Shown: positions 50,305 through 58,482 of the stretch, piece by piece
Position numbering within the stretch: position 1 is the stretch's first letter
Layout of the letters: every line of letters starts with the position of its first letter
Assembly (NCBI RefSeq): GCF_026625845.1
Contig: NZ_CP113066.1
Coordinates: 558,001 to 622,000, forward strand
Origin: Agrococcus sp. SL85
GTDB taxonomy: Bacteria > Actinomycetota > Actinomycetes > Actinomycetales > Microbacteriaceae
Length of the DNA: 64,000 nt
Direction of reading: 5' to 3'
The notes under the pieces: generated by a model
Told to the model about the DNA's origin: nothing
What the model saw: the letters and a program-made list of their open reading frames with translations, nothing else
Databases searched by the model: none
Program-made: the position numbers and the translations under genes

Positions 50305-50832
50305 TCAGAGCCGCTTCAGCATGCGCGTGTTGCCGAGCGTGTTCGGCTTCACGTGCGCGAGGTCGAGGAACTCGTGCACGCCGCCGTCGATCGAGCGCAG
50401 CAGCTCGCTGAAGATCTCGGGGCTCACGACCTGCTCGGCGACCTCGACGTACCCGTGGCGGCCGAAGAACGAGGTCTCGAAGGTGAGGCAGAAGAGCCGC
50501 GTGAGGCCGAGGTCGAGCGCCCTCGCCTCGAGCGCCTCGAGCATGCGGTGGCCGACGCCCGCGCCGACCACGCCCTCCGCGACGGCGATCGTGCGCACCT
50601 CGCCCAGGTCCTCCCAGAGCACGTGGAGCGCGCCGCAGCCGAGGATCTCACCGTCGCGCTCGGCGACCACGAACTCCTGGACGGCCTCGTAGAGCGTGAC
50701 GAGCTCCTTGCCGAGCAGGATGCGCTTGGCGACGTAGGGCTCGATGAGCTCGCGCATCGCGCGCACGTCCGAGGTGCGGGCAGGGCGCACGACGACGGGT
50801 GCTGCAGTGACGTGCGCGGTCTCGACGGTCAT
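50305..50832 (-). CDS. Amino-acid N-acetyltransferase (N-acetylglutamate synthase-like GNAT)
   Basis: 175 residues from ATG 50832, chosen because homologues start just before VVVRPARTSDVRAMRELIEP; an ATG 27 nt upstream adds nothing conserved. Stand-alone GNAT domain with VVAERDGEILGCGALHVLWE, EVRTIAVAEGVVGAGVG (acetyl-CoA loop) and LFCLTFETSFFGRHGYVEV. These match the short ArgA-type enzymes of actinobacteria that acetylate glutamate as the first step of arginine synthesis, in contrast to the ArgJ route. No arginine genes are next to it, so the role rests on sequence only. Confidence 0.85.
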   Translation of the reverse strand: MTVETAHVTAAPVVVRPARTSDVRAMRELIEPYVAKRILLGKELVTLYEAVQEFVVAERDGEILGCGALHVLWEDLGEVRTIAVAEGVVGAGVGHRMLEALEARALDLGLTRLFCLTFETSFFGRHGYVEVAEQVVSPEIFSELLRSIDGGVHEFLDLAHVKPNTLGNTRMLKRL

Positions 50833-50878
50833 GGCCGTCCAGCCTAACGGCCGTGGCATGGAGCGCGGCGGACGCGGC

Positions 50879-51433
50879 TCACGCGGGCCGGACCTCGTAG
50901 ACGAGGCGCGCGAACTGCCCGGCCGCCCGCGCCTCCATGAGGCGCAGCCGGTCGGCGCCCACGCGGCGCGGCAGCAGCGGCGCGCCCCCGGGCAGCGCGG
51001 CGGGCGCGACCGAGATCGCGATCCGGTCGAGCGCGCCCGCGTCGAGGAACTGGCCGGCGAGGTCGCCGCCGCCCACGACCCAGACGTCGCCCTCCCCCGC
51101 CGCCGCGCGGATCGCGGGCAGCGCCTCGGCCACGTCGCCCCGCACGAACCGGACGTCGGCGCCCGCGGGCACGGGCAGCTCGCGCGTCGTGAAGACGAAC
51201 ACGGGCCGGTCGCCGTGGAACTCGGCCCACCGCGCGGGATGCGCGAGGAGGTCGCTCTCGCGCAGCACCCACTCGTAAGTGCTCGAGCCCTCCACGAGCA
51301 CCGCGGCCTCCGGCAGCAGCGACGGGTCGGGCTCGGCGCCGCCGGGCACCTCGAACAGCCAGGCGAGCGAATGCGCCTCGTCGGCGAGGTGCCCGGTCAT
51401 GGTCGTGGCGGTGTCGTAGACGATGCGGCCCAT
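50879..51433 (-). CDS. RibD C-terminal/dihydrofolate-reductase-like protein
   Basis: 184 residues from ATG 51433 (MGRIVYDTATTMTGHLADEA). The fold markers are SSTYEWVLRESDLLA, RPVFVFTTRELPVPAGADVR, DVWVVGGGDLAGQFLDAG and LDRIAISVAPAALPGGAPLL, the pattern of DHFR-like reductases related to the RibD C-terminal domain. The family is NADPH-linked, but this branch is outside riboflavin synthesis and the substrate is unknown. The gene is monocistronic; it lies upstream of the N-acetylglutamate synthase-like gene and downstream of the 5'-nucleotidase terminator. Confidence 0.85.
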   Translation of the reverse strand: MGRIVYDTATTMTGHLADEAHSLAWLFEVPGGAEPDPSLLPEAAVLVEGSSTYEWVLRESDLLAHPARWAEFHGDRPVFVFTTRELPVPAGADVRFVRGDVAEALPAIRAAAGEGDVWVVGGGDLAGQFLDAGALDRIAISVAPAALPGGAPLLPRRVGADRLRLMEARAAGQFARLVYEVRPA

Positions 51434-51501
51434 GCGCGGCACGGTACCCGCGGCCGCCGACACCGAGGGCACCGGACGGGATGGGGCCGGGGACGCGGAG
51501 C

Positions 51502-51527
51502 GGGGCCCCGGCCGAAGCCGGGGCCCC
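51502..51527 (-). terminator. UUCG-tetraloop terminator after the 5'-nucleotidase gene
   Basis: An 11-bp stem (GGGGCCCCGGC on the minus-strand RNA) capped by UUCG, one of the most stable tetraloops. It lies 55 nt past the stop at 51582 on the minus strand. Confidence 0.85.
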
Positions 51528-51581
51528 ACCCCACCGCGCGATCCGCGTCAGCGACGCGGCAGCGTCACCGGCGCTGCAGCG

Positions 51582-53846
51582 TCACTGGCGCCGCAGGCGG
51601 CCGAGCAGCACGAGGCCGAGGCCGAGGAGCATGAGCAGGCCCGCGCCCGCCCACAGCATCGGCGAGACCTGCTGGCCCGTCTCGGGCAGCGCGCCCCCGC
51701 CGCCCTGGCCGTCGCCGGGCGCCGGCGCGGTGGCGCTGGGCGTCTCGGTCGGCTCCTCCGTCTCGACGGGGGGCTCGGTCACCGCGGCGGGCTGCACGAG
51801 CACCTGGAAGGGGATCTCGGTGCCGGCGTCGGCGACGAGCGTCAGCGTCTGCCAGGCGGCCTCCGTGCCCTCGCCCACGAACGAGGCCGTGACCTCGACG
51901 GTGGCGGAGGTCGTGAGGGGCGCACCCGAGTCGTCGCTGTTCACGACGACCTCGGCGGCGCCGACGACCGCGCCCTCGGCGTCGACGACCTCGAGGGTCG
52001 TCGAGGCCTCTGCGCCCGTCGAGCGGATGCGGTCGATCTGACCGACCTCGAGCTCGAACGACTCGCCCTCGGCGACGGCGTCGCCCGGCAGGCCCGTGAC
52101 GTCGACGTGGCGCTGCGCGTAGTCCGGCGCGATGCCGGGGTTGTCGGCGAGGTAGGCGAGCATCGCGTCGAGGTCGACGAGACCCGAGTCGCGCACGTCC
52201 GAAGCCGCGCCGAGCGTCCAGAAGTTGTCACCGGGGCCGAAGAGGAACGACGAGCTCGAGACGCGGATCTCCTGGTCGTCGGTCACGGGCACGCCGTCGA
52301 TGCGGATGTCGCTCACGCGGGCGTCGAACGGCGCCGTGGGGTCGGAGACGTAGGTGACGTTGTCCGAGAGGCCGAGCTGCAGGTACGTTCGGCCCGAGGT
52401 CAGCGGGGTGCCGGCCTCGTCGCGCTGCCACTGCTCCTCGAGCACCTGGTCGAGCTGCGCGCCCGTGAGGGTCGCGGTCCAGAGGTTGTTGATGAACGGC
52501 AGCACGGTGTTCGCCTCGGCGAGCGTGACGATGCCGTCCTCGGCCTCGCCCTCGCCGGCCGCGAAGAGCAGGCTGTCGCGCACGCCGCCCGGGTTGACGA
52601 TGCCGATCTCGGCGCCGCCGCGCTCCTCGCTCGCGAGCTGGTCGCGGTACATGTCGGCGACGAACTGCGCCATCGTCGACTCCTCGCCGCGGTTGCCGTT
52701 CGACTCGGCGGGCACCGTGAAGGGGCCTGCGATCGTGCCGACCTGCTGCGAGCCGACGATCTCGGCCTCGGCCTCGGCCTCGGCCACGATGTCGCGCACC
52801 TCGGCGACGCGCGGGTAGAGCGCCGCGTAGCCGTCGATGACCGCCGCGGCGTCGCCGCCCTCGGGCACCGAGAGGCGCTCGTGGTTCACGACGTCCTCCT
52901 GCTGCACCTGCACGTCGCCCGAGGCGCGGTCGACGGTGAGCACGACCTGGCCGACGACGTCCGAGTACTGGTCGGACTGCACGATCGGGCGCAGCTCGCC
53001 GTCGACGCCGGGGACCGGCGCGAACCACGAGTACGTCTGGTGCGTGTGCGCGTTGAACACCACGTCGACGTCGGCGGTGAGCTCCTGCGCGAGGTCGCCG
53101 AAGAAGCCGTCCGAGGCGGCCTGCGGGGCGAGCGCCGCCTCCTGCTCGGCCTGCGGGGCGTTCAGCGCGGCGCCCACGCCGGCGCCGTCGTGGAACTCCG
53201 CGACGATCACGTCGGCGGCGTCCGCCGCCTCGAGCTCGGCGACGACCTCGTTCACCGCGGCGACCGGGTCCGAGAACGCGACGCCCTCGATGCCGCCGCG
53301 GTCGACGAGCGACGGCGTCTCCTGCGTGACGGCGCCGACGACGGCGACGGTCACGCCGTCGACCTCGAAGGTCTCGTAGGCGGGCGCGATCGGTGCGCCG
53401 TCGAGCGTGACGTTGGCCGCGAGGTAGGGGAAGTCGGCGAGCGCGTCGACGCGACCCGTGAGGTCGTCGACGCCGCGGTCGAACTCGTGGTTGCCGACGG
53501 CCGCGGCGTCGAGGTCGAGCGCGTTCAGCACCTCGATCGCAGGCGCGTCGTCCTGCGAGGCAGAGGTGAAGTTGGAGGCGCCGATGTTGTCGCCGCCCGA
53601 GAGCACCAGCGTGCTCGCGGGGTAGTCGGCGCGCAGCTCCTCGATCGTCGCGGCGAAGAGCGGCGTCGTCTCGCCGTCGATCCGGCCGTGGAAGTCGTTG
53701 AAGTGCAGCAGGTTGACGACCGCGGTGGTGGCGGGGTCGACGACGATGGGGGCGGCGACGGCGGCGGTGGGGCCGACGAGCAGTCCCGCTCCGACGGCGC
53801 AGGCGGCCGTGGCGGCCAGCGTGCGCTGCTTCGCGTGCGTGTTCAC
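51582..53846 (-). CDS. Secreted 5'-nucleotidase/metallophosphoesterase with LPXTG anchor
   Basis: 754 residues from GTG 53846, with GGAGA 6 nt upstream; the product starts NTHAKQRTLAATAACAVGAG, a signal peptide cut near AVAAP. The metallophosphatase domain (~35-320) shows HFNDFHGRIDGE, GGDNIGASNF, AAAVGNHEFDRG, AEFHDGAG and NAHTHQTY. A 5'-nucleotidase C-terminal domain (~380-590) has GNRGEESTMAQFVADMY, VNPGGVRDSLL and LPFINNLWTATLTGAQL. A beta-rich tail is followed by LPETG, a hydrophobic stretch and RLRRQ, a sortase signal. It releases phosphate from extracellular nucleotides and is held on the cell wall. No sortase gene is in the window. Confidence 0.94.
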   Translation of the reverse strand: MNTHAKQRTLAATAACAVGAGLLVGPTAAVAAPIVVDPATTAVVNLLHFNDFHGRIDGETTPLFAATIEELRADYPASTLVLSGGDNIGASNFTSASQDDAPAIEVLNALDLDAAAVGNHEFDRGVDDLTGRVDALADFPYLAANVTLDGAPIAPAYETFEVDGVTVAVVGAVTQETPSLVDRGGIEGVAFSDPVAAVNEVVAELEAADAADVIVAEFHDGAGVGAALNAPQAEQEAALAPQAASDGFFGDLAQELTADVDVVFNAHTHQTYSWFAPVPGVDGELRPIVQSDQYSDVVGQVVLTVDRASGDVQVQQEDVVNHERLSVPEGGDAAAVIDGYAALYPRVAEVRDIVAEAEAEAEIVGSQQVGTIAGPFTVPAESNGNRGEESTMAQFVADMYRDQLASEERGGAEIGIVNPGGVRDSLLFAAGEGEAEDGIVTLAEANTVLPFINNLWTATLTGAQLDQVLEEQWQRDEAGTPLTSGRTYLQLGLSDNVTYVSDPTAPFDARVSDIRIDGVPVTDDQEIRVSSSSFLFGPGDNFWTLGAASDVRDSGLVDLDAMLAYLADNPGIAPDYAQRHVDVTGLPGDAVAEGESFELEVGQIDRIRSTGAEASTTLEVVDAEGAVVGAAEVVVNSDDSGAPLTTSATVEVTASFVGEGTEAAWQTLTLVADAGTEIPFQVLVQPAAVTEPPVETEEPTETPSATAPAPGDGQGGGGALPETGQQVSPMLWAGAGLLMLLGLGLVLLGRLRRQ

Positions 53847-53988
53847 AGGTTCTCCGATGCAGGTGAGGGACGGCGCGCGAGGCGCACCGCTCTCGACCCT
53901 ACGGATGGCCCATGCATCCGTCGACCCCCGTCGATCACGATTCGGTGAACGATCGGTGACGGGAGGCCTCCACAGGCCCGGACATGCC

Positions 53989-54014
53989 ATGAGGGCCCCC
54001 GCAGGGGCCCTCAT
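53989..54014 (-). terminator. Second of two tandem clpC terminators
   Basis: 11-bp stem (ATGAGGGCCCC with GGGGCCCTCAT on the plus strand) around CGCA. It follows the near-identical hairpin at 54033-54058 by 18 nt on the minus strand. Confidence 0.75.
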
Positions 54015-54032
54015 GCACGGCCCGAACATGCG

Positions 54033-54058
54033 ACGAGGGCCCCCGCAGGGGCCCTCGT
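54033..54058 (-). terminator. First of two tandem clpC terminators
   Basis: 11-bp stem (ACGAGGGCCCC with GGGGCCCTCGT on the plus strand) around CGCA, starting 14 nt past the clpC stop on the minus strand. Confidence 0.85.
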
Positions 54059-54071
54059 GCACGGCTCGGGA

Positions 54072-56546
54072 TCAGGCGTCCGCGGCCTCGAGCTCGCGCG
54101 GCTCCGGGGCGTCGTGCGTGAAGACGAACGCGTCGTCGACGAAGTCGACCAGCACGTGCTCGCCCGCACCCAGCTCGCCGTGCAGGATCTTCTCGCTCAG
54201 CACGTCCTCGACCTCGTGCTGCACCGCGCGGCGCAGCGGCCGCGCGCCGAGCGCCGGGTCGTAGCCGACGTGGATGAGGCGCTTCTTGGCCGCCTCCGTC
54301 AGCTCGATCGTCATGTCGCGGTCGAGCATGCGCTCCGAGAGGCGCTTGACGAAGAGGTCGACGATCTGCAGCAGCTCCTCGCCCGAGAGCTGCGGGAACA
54401 CGATCGTCTCGTCGACGCGGTTCAGGAACTCCGGCTTGAAGTTGCGCTTCAGCTCCTCGCGGACCTTCGCGCGCATGCGCTCGTAGTCGCCCTCGGTCGA
54501 GCCCTCCATCACGAAGCCGACGGGGCCTCCGGCGATGTCCTTCGTGCCGAGGTTCGTCGTCATGATGATGACGGTGTTCTTGAAGTCGACCACGCGGCCC
54601 TGGCCGTCGGTGAGGCGGCCCTCCTCCAGGATCTGGAGCAGCGAGTTGAAGATGTCGGGGTGCGCCTTCTCGATCTCGTCGAAGAGCACGACCGAGAACG
54701 GCTTCCGCCGCACCTTCTCGGTGAGCTGGCCACCCTCCTCGAAGCCGACGAACCCGGGAGGGGCGCCGAAGAGGCGGGAGACGGTGTGCTTCTCGCTGAA
54801 CTCCGACATGTCGAGCGAGATCAGCGCGTCCTCGTCGTCGAAGAGGAACTCCGCGAGCGCCTTGGCGAGCTCGGTCTTGCCGACGCCCGTGGGTCCGGCG
54901 AAGATGAACGACCCCGAGGGGCGCTTCGGGTCCTTGAGGCCCGCGCGCTGACGACGGATCGTCTTCGCGAGCACGGCGATCGCCTCGTCCTGGCCGATGA
55001 CGCGCTGGTGCAGCGCCTTCTCCATGAAGATGAGGCGGGCCGACTCCTCCTCGGTGAGCTTGAACACCGGGATGCCGGTCGCGTTCGCGAGCACCTCGGC
55101 GATCACGCCCTCGTCGAGCACGCCCGTGGGGCCGCCGTTGCCGGAGCGCCACTGCTTCTCGGTGCGGAGGCGCTCGCCGAGCAGCTCCTTCTCCTCGTCG
55201 CGCAGGCGCGCCGCGGCCTCGAAGTCCTGGCCCTCGATCGCGGCCTCCTTGCGGACGCGCACGTCGGCGATCTTCTCGTCGAACTCGCGGAGCTCCGGCG
55301 GGGCCGAGAGGATCGAGAGGCGCAGGCGCGCGCCGCCCTCGTCGATCAGGTCGATGGCCTTGTCGGGCAGGAAGCGGTCCTGCACGTAGCGGTCGGCGAG
55401 GTTCGCGGCCGCCACGAGGGCGCCGTCGGTGATCGTGACCTTGTGGTGCGACTCGTAGCGGTCGCGCAGTCCCTTGAGGATGTTGATCGTGTGGGCGACC
55501 GAGGGCTCGTTCACCTGGATCGGCTGGAAGCGGCGCTCGAGCGCGGCGTCCTTCTCGAAGTGCTTGCGGTACTCGTCGAGCGTCGTGGCGCCGATCGTCT
55601 GCAGCTCGCCGCGCGCGAGCAGCGGCTTCAGGATGTTGGCGGCGTCGATCGCGCCCTCTGCGGCGCCCGCGCCGACGAGCGTGTGGATCTCGTCGATGAA
55701 GGTGATGATGTCGCCGCGCGTGCGGATCTCCTTCGTCACCTTCTTGAGGCGCTCCTCGAAGTCGCCGCGGTAGCGGCTGCCCGCGATGAGCGAGCCGAGG
55801 TCGAGCGTGTAGACCTGCTTGTCCTTGAGCGTCTCGGGCACCTCGCCCTTGACGATCGCCTGCGCGAGGCCCTCGACGACGGCGGTCTTGCCGACGCCGG
55901 GCTCGCCGATGAGGACGGGGTTGTTCTTCGAGCGGCGCGACAGGATCTGCATGACGCGCTCGATCTCCTTCTCGCGCCCGATGACCGGGTCGAGCTTGCC
56001 GTCGCGCGCCGCCTGCGTGAGGTTGCGGCCGAACTGGTCGAGGATCTGCGAGCCCTTGGCGTCGGCCTGCTGCGTCTGCTCGCCGCCGACCGCCGTGGCC
56101 TCCTTGCCCTGGTAGCCCGCGAGCAGCTGGTTGACCGTCTGGCGCACGCGGTTGAGGTCGGCGCCCAGCTTCACGAGCACCTGCGCGGCGACGCCCTCGC
56201 CCTCGCGGATGAGGCCGAGCAGCACGTGCTCGGTGCCGATGTAGTTGTGGCCGAGCTGCAGCGCCTCGCGGAGGCTGAGCTCCAGCACCTTCTTCGCGCG
56301 CGGCGTGAACGGGATGTGCGACGTCGTCTGCTGGCTCCCGGTGCCGATCATGTCCTGCACCTGGGCGCGCACGGCGTCGAGCGAGATGCCGAGCTGCTCG
56401 AGCGCCTTGGCGGCGACGCCGTCGCCCTCGTGGATGAGGCCGAGCAGGATGTGCTCGGTGCCGATGTAGTTGTGGTTGAGGAGCTTCGCCTCCTCCTGCG
56501 CGAGCACAACGACTCGACGGGCGCGGTCCGTGAACCTCTCGAACAT
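54072..56546 (-). CDS. clpC: ATP-dependent Clp protease ATP-binding subunit ClpC
   Basis: 824 residues, full length. It begins [20 protein letters not shown], with two N-domain repeats ([17 protein letters not shown] and [16 protein letters not shown]), then AAA+ module 1 with Walker [14 protein letters not shown] and Walker [11 protein letters not shown], a UVR motif within the middle domain ([18 protein letters not shown]) and module 2 with [14 protein letters not shown] and [12 protein letters not shown] ClpP-loop-type IGF/L motif lies near the second module. ClpC unfolds substrates for ClpP and controls stress regulators. GGAAGGGAGG precedes the ATG, a ClgR-like box lies upstream and two tandem hairpins end the transcript. 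Confidence 0.97.
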   Translation of the reverse strand: MFERFTDRARRVVVLAQEEAKLLNHNYIGTEHILLGLIHEGDGVAAKALEQLGISLDAVRAQVQDMIGTGSQQTTSHIPFTPRAKKVLELSLREALQLGHNYIGTEHVLLGLIREGEGVAAQVLVKLGADLNRVRQTVNQLLAGYQGKEATAVGGEQTQQADAKGSQILDQFGRNLTQAARDGKLDPVIGREKEIERVMQILSRRSKNNPVLIGEPGVGKTAVVEGLAQAIVKGEVPETLKDKQVYTLDLGSLIAGSRYRGDFEERLKKVTKEIRTRGDIITFIDEIHTLVGAGAAEGAIDAANILKPLLARGELQTIGATTLDEYRKHFEKDAALERRFQPIQVNEPSVAHTINILKGLRDRYESHHKVTITDGALVAAANLADRYVQDRFLPDKAIDLIDEGGARLRLSILSAPPELREFDEKIADVRVRKEAAIEGQDFEAAARLRDEEKELLGERLRTEKQWRSGNGGPTGVLDEGVIAEVLANATGIPVFKLTEEESARLIFMEKALHQRVIGQDEAIAVLAKTIRRQRAGLKDPKRPSGSFIFAGPTGVGKTELAKALAEFLFDDEDALISLDMSEFSEKHTVSRLFGAPPGFVGFEEGGQLTEKVRRKPFSVVLFDEIEKAHPDIFNSLLQILEEGRLTDGQGRVVDFKNTVIIMTTNLGTKDIAGGPVGFVMEGSTEGDYERMRAKVREELKRNFKPEFLNRVDETIVFPQLSGEELLQIVDLFVKRLSERMLDRDMTIELTEAAKKRLIHVGYDPALGARPLRRAVQHEVEDVLSEKILHGELGAGEHVLVDFVDDAFVFTHDAPEPRELEAADA

Positions 56547-56570
56547 CGCTGCCTCCCTTCCTTGTCTGCG

Positions 56571-56576
56571 AGCGTA
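56571..56576 (-). promoter_or_regulatory. Possible -10 element of clpC promoter
   Basis: TACGCT on the minus strand (TAnnnT form), 24 nt before the start codon, with no clear -35. A weak -35 would fit an activator-dependent promoter using the ClgR-like box about 35 nt upstream. Confidence 0.35.
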
Positions 56577-56603
56577 GCCCCGGGCTCGGAGGGCCCGCGC
56601 GCG

Positions 56604-56618
56604 TGTTCGCTGTCGGCG
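56604..56618 (-). promoter_or_regulatory. Candidate ClgR-binding box upstream of clpC
   Basis: The minus strand contains CGCCGACAGCG followed by AAC. This matches the core CGCYNANRGCGWWS remembered for the ClgR activator of actinobacterial clpC and clpP genes. The outer WNNW positions do not match. It lies 62 nt upstream of the clpC ATG and about 40 nt before a possible -10. The match is by eye and the consensus is from memory. Confidence 0.5.
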
Positions 56619-56703
56619 CGACGCGCGTCGTCACGGCGGACGGCCAGCGGATGCAGGGCTGCGGCGGCTAGCGTCGGAGGACGCACTCGAGGGACGGAGC
56701 GGG

Positions 56704-58153
56704 ATGAGCTGGAGCGGGCCGCAGGACGCGCAGGGACGGCCGGGGGCAGCCATGCCGCCGCAGGGCGCCGTGCCCGACGGCGCCCTGCCCGACGGAGCCG
56801 TGCCGCCGCCGTGGGCGCCCCCGCAGCAGCCTGCCCCGCAGCCCTGGGGCGCACCCGCCTCGGTCCAGCAGCACTGGGGCGCGCCTACGCCTGCGCCCGC
56901 GACGCAGTCGTGGGGCGCGCCCGCGCCGGCGCAGCAGCCGGCCTGGCAGCAGCCCGCCCCGTGGGGCGCCGCCCCCTTCCCTGCCGCTCCCCCGCCCAAG
57001 AAGCCCGCGCTCCTGCCCGCGGCCCTGCCCGTGGGCGATCGCGCCTACGCCGAGGCCCTCGTGCCGCTCGAGCGTCGCGCGGGCCGCTGGGGCCTCGCGT
57101 GGGCGATCGCGCTCGGCTTCTTCCTCGGCGGCCAGGTGGTCGGCGCGGCGCTCATGCTGCCGGCGCTGCTCGGCGCGATCGTCTCCCTGCCGCTCTCGGC
57201 CATGCAGGATCCGCAGGCGGTCACCGACGCCGTCTTCGAGGCCATCGGCACGCCCTTCGGCATGCTCGGCGTGAACATCGGCTGGGCCGCGATGATCCCG
57301 GGCGCGATCGTCGCCGCCGCCGCGTTCGGCAAGGGCGCCGCGGGCTACGTCTCGAGCGTCGCCGGCACGTGGCGCTGGAGCGCCGTGGGCCGCTCCGCGC
57401 TCGTGGTCGTCCCGATCTTCGCCGTCTACATCGGCCTGACGCTCGCGCTCGACGGCACCGTCGAGTGGACCTGGGACCCGAACTGGGGACTCGTGGCGGT
57501 CGTGCTGCTCACGACCCCGCTGCAGGCCACGGGCGAGGAGTTCGCGTTCCGCGGCTTCCTCACCCAGATGCTCGGCGGCTGGGTGCGGCAGCGCTGGGTG
57601 CCGCTCGCGATCGTGGGCTCGCTCGGCATCGTGGTGCTCGGCTTCCTGGGGCTGCAGGGCGGCGCGAACGCCTCGATGCTCGTCGCCGTGCTCGTCGCGA
57701 CCGCCGCGGCCGGCATCGGCCCCTGGGTCGCCGCGGGGCGACCGCTCGCGACCGCCGTCTGGATCGGCATCAGCACGGGCCTGCTCTTCGGCTCGCTGCA
57801 CGGCCACGACGCCTTCTCGGCCACGCTGCAGCTCTCGCTCGTGGGCTTCGCCTGCTCGATGCTCACGCACCGCACGGGCGGGCTGGAGGCGGCCTCCGTG
57901 CTCCACACGGCCAACAACGTGTTCATCATGGTGCCGCTGGCGCTCACGGGGCAGTCGGCGTTCTCGGCGCAGCCGGTCGCGGGCGAGGACTGGCTCTCGC
58001 TCGGGATCGCGGCGGCGGCGCTGGGCCTCGCCTACCTCGCGGTGCACCTGACGATGCCGCGCGCGCAGCGCCGCACCGTCGGCGCGCCCGGCGCAGAGCC
58101 TGCTCGTGCCGCAGCAGCGGCTCGCGCCGCCCGTGGCAGCCGCGACCTCCTGA
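56704..58153 (+). CDS. CPBP-family intramembrane metalloprotease (frameshift near the C terminus)
   Basis: About 482 residues after correction. The first ~95 residues are Pro/Gln/Trp-rich repeats (GAPAPAQQPAWQQPAPWGA). About nine membrane helices follow. Family motif 1 is TGEEFAFRGFLTQMLGG (Glu-Glu and Arg near residues 277-283), motif 2 is LFGSLHGHDAFSA (His), and motif 3 is TANNVFIM (Asn). These are the catalytic residues of CAAX/ABI proteases. Near the end, dropping one C from GAGCCT at 58096-58101 gives AELLVPQQRLAPPVAAATS and a stop at 58151-58153, 6 nt from the stop of the convergent small gene. Without it the frame would run through that gene. Substrate unknown. Confidence 0.85.
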
Positions 58154-58159
58154 CGCCCG

Positions 58160-58399
58160 CTACGCGTCGTCGCGGGGCGGCGCGGGCGAGGGCTGCGGGG
58201 AGGGCTCGGGGCGCCGCGCCGGGCCCTCGCGCGGCGGCAGGCCCGCCTTGGCGCGCTCCTCGGCCTCGAGCGCCTCGTACTCGCGACGCGCGGTGCGGTC
58301 GCCGCGGATGATGAAGCGCAGCACCATCCAGAAGACGATGCCGAGCACGATCGTCGGCACGAGCGAGAAGATCGCGTTGCCCCACCAGCTCTCCGGCAT
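58160..58399 (-). CDS. Small single-helix membrane protein
   Basis: 79 residues: MPESWWGNAIFSLVPTIVLG starts a helix (~residues 8-30), then a charged cytoplasmic region (RGDRTARREYEALEAEER) and a proline-rich tail. GGAGG lies 1 nt before the ATG, slightly too close. Such small proteins commonly occur near lysS in this group. It is convergent with the CPBP gene and co-directional with lysS, whose terminator lies between them. Function unknown. Confidence 0.75.
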   Translation of the reverse strand: MPESWWGNAIFSLVPTIVLGIVFWMVLRFIIRGDRTARREYEALEAEERAKAGLPPREGPARRPEPSPQPSPAPPRDDA

Positions 58400-58436
58400 G
58401 CCTCCAGGCTACCGGTGCCGCCCGAGGGCCGCGGAT

Positions 58437-58476
58437 GCGCTCCGGCGCCCGCCGCGGAGGACGGGCGCCGGAGCGC
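58437..58476 (-). terminator. lysS terminator
   Basis: Perfect 15-bp stem (GCGCTCCGGCGCCCG on the plus strand and complement) with a 10-nt loop, starting 6 nt after the lysS stop on the minus strand. Confidence 0.85.
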
Positions 58477-58482
58477 GCACGG

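Noticed and set aside
54072..54072. Upstream start for the 5'-nucleotidase within the clpC terminators
   Set aside because: It would place hairpin sequence in the protein and remove the signal peptide start; GTG 53846 has a ribosome-binding site and signal peptide.
56704..58311. CPBP protein extended to 58311
   Set aside because: The extension is Arg/Ala-rich and runs through the convergent small gene; correction at 58096-58101 stops it at 58153.
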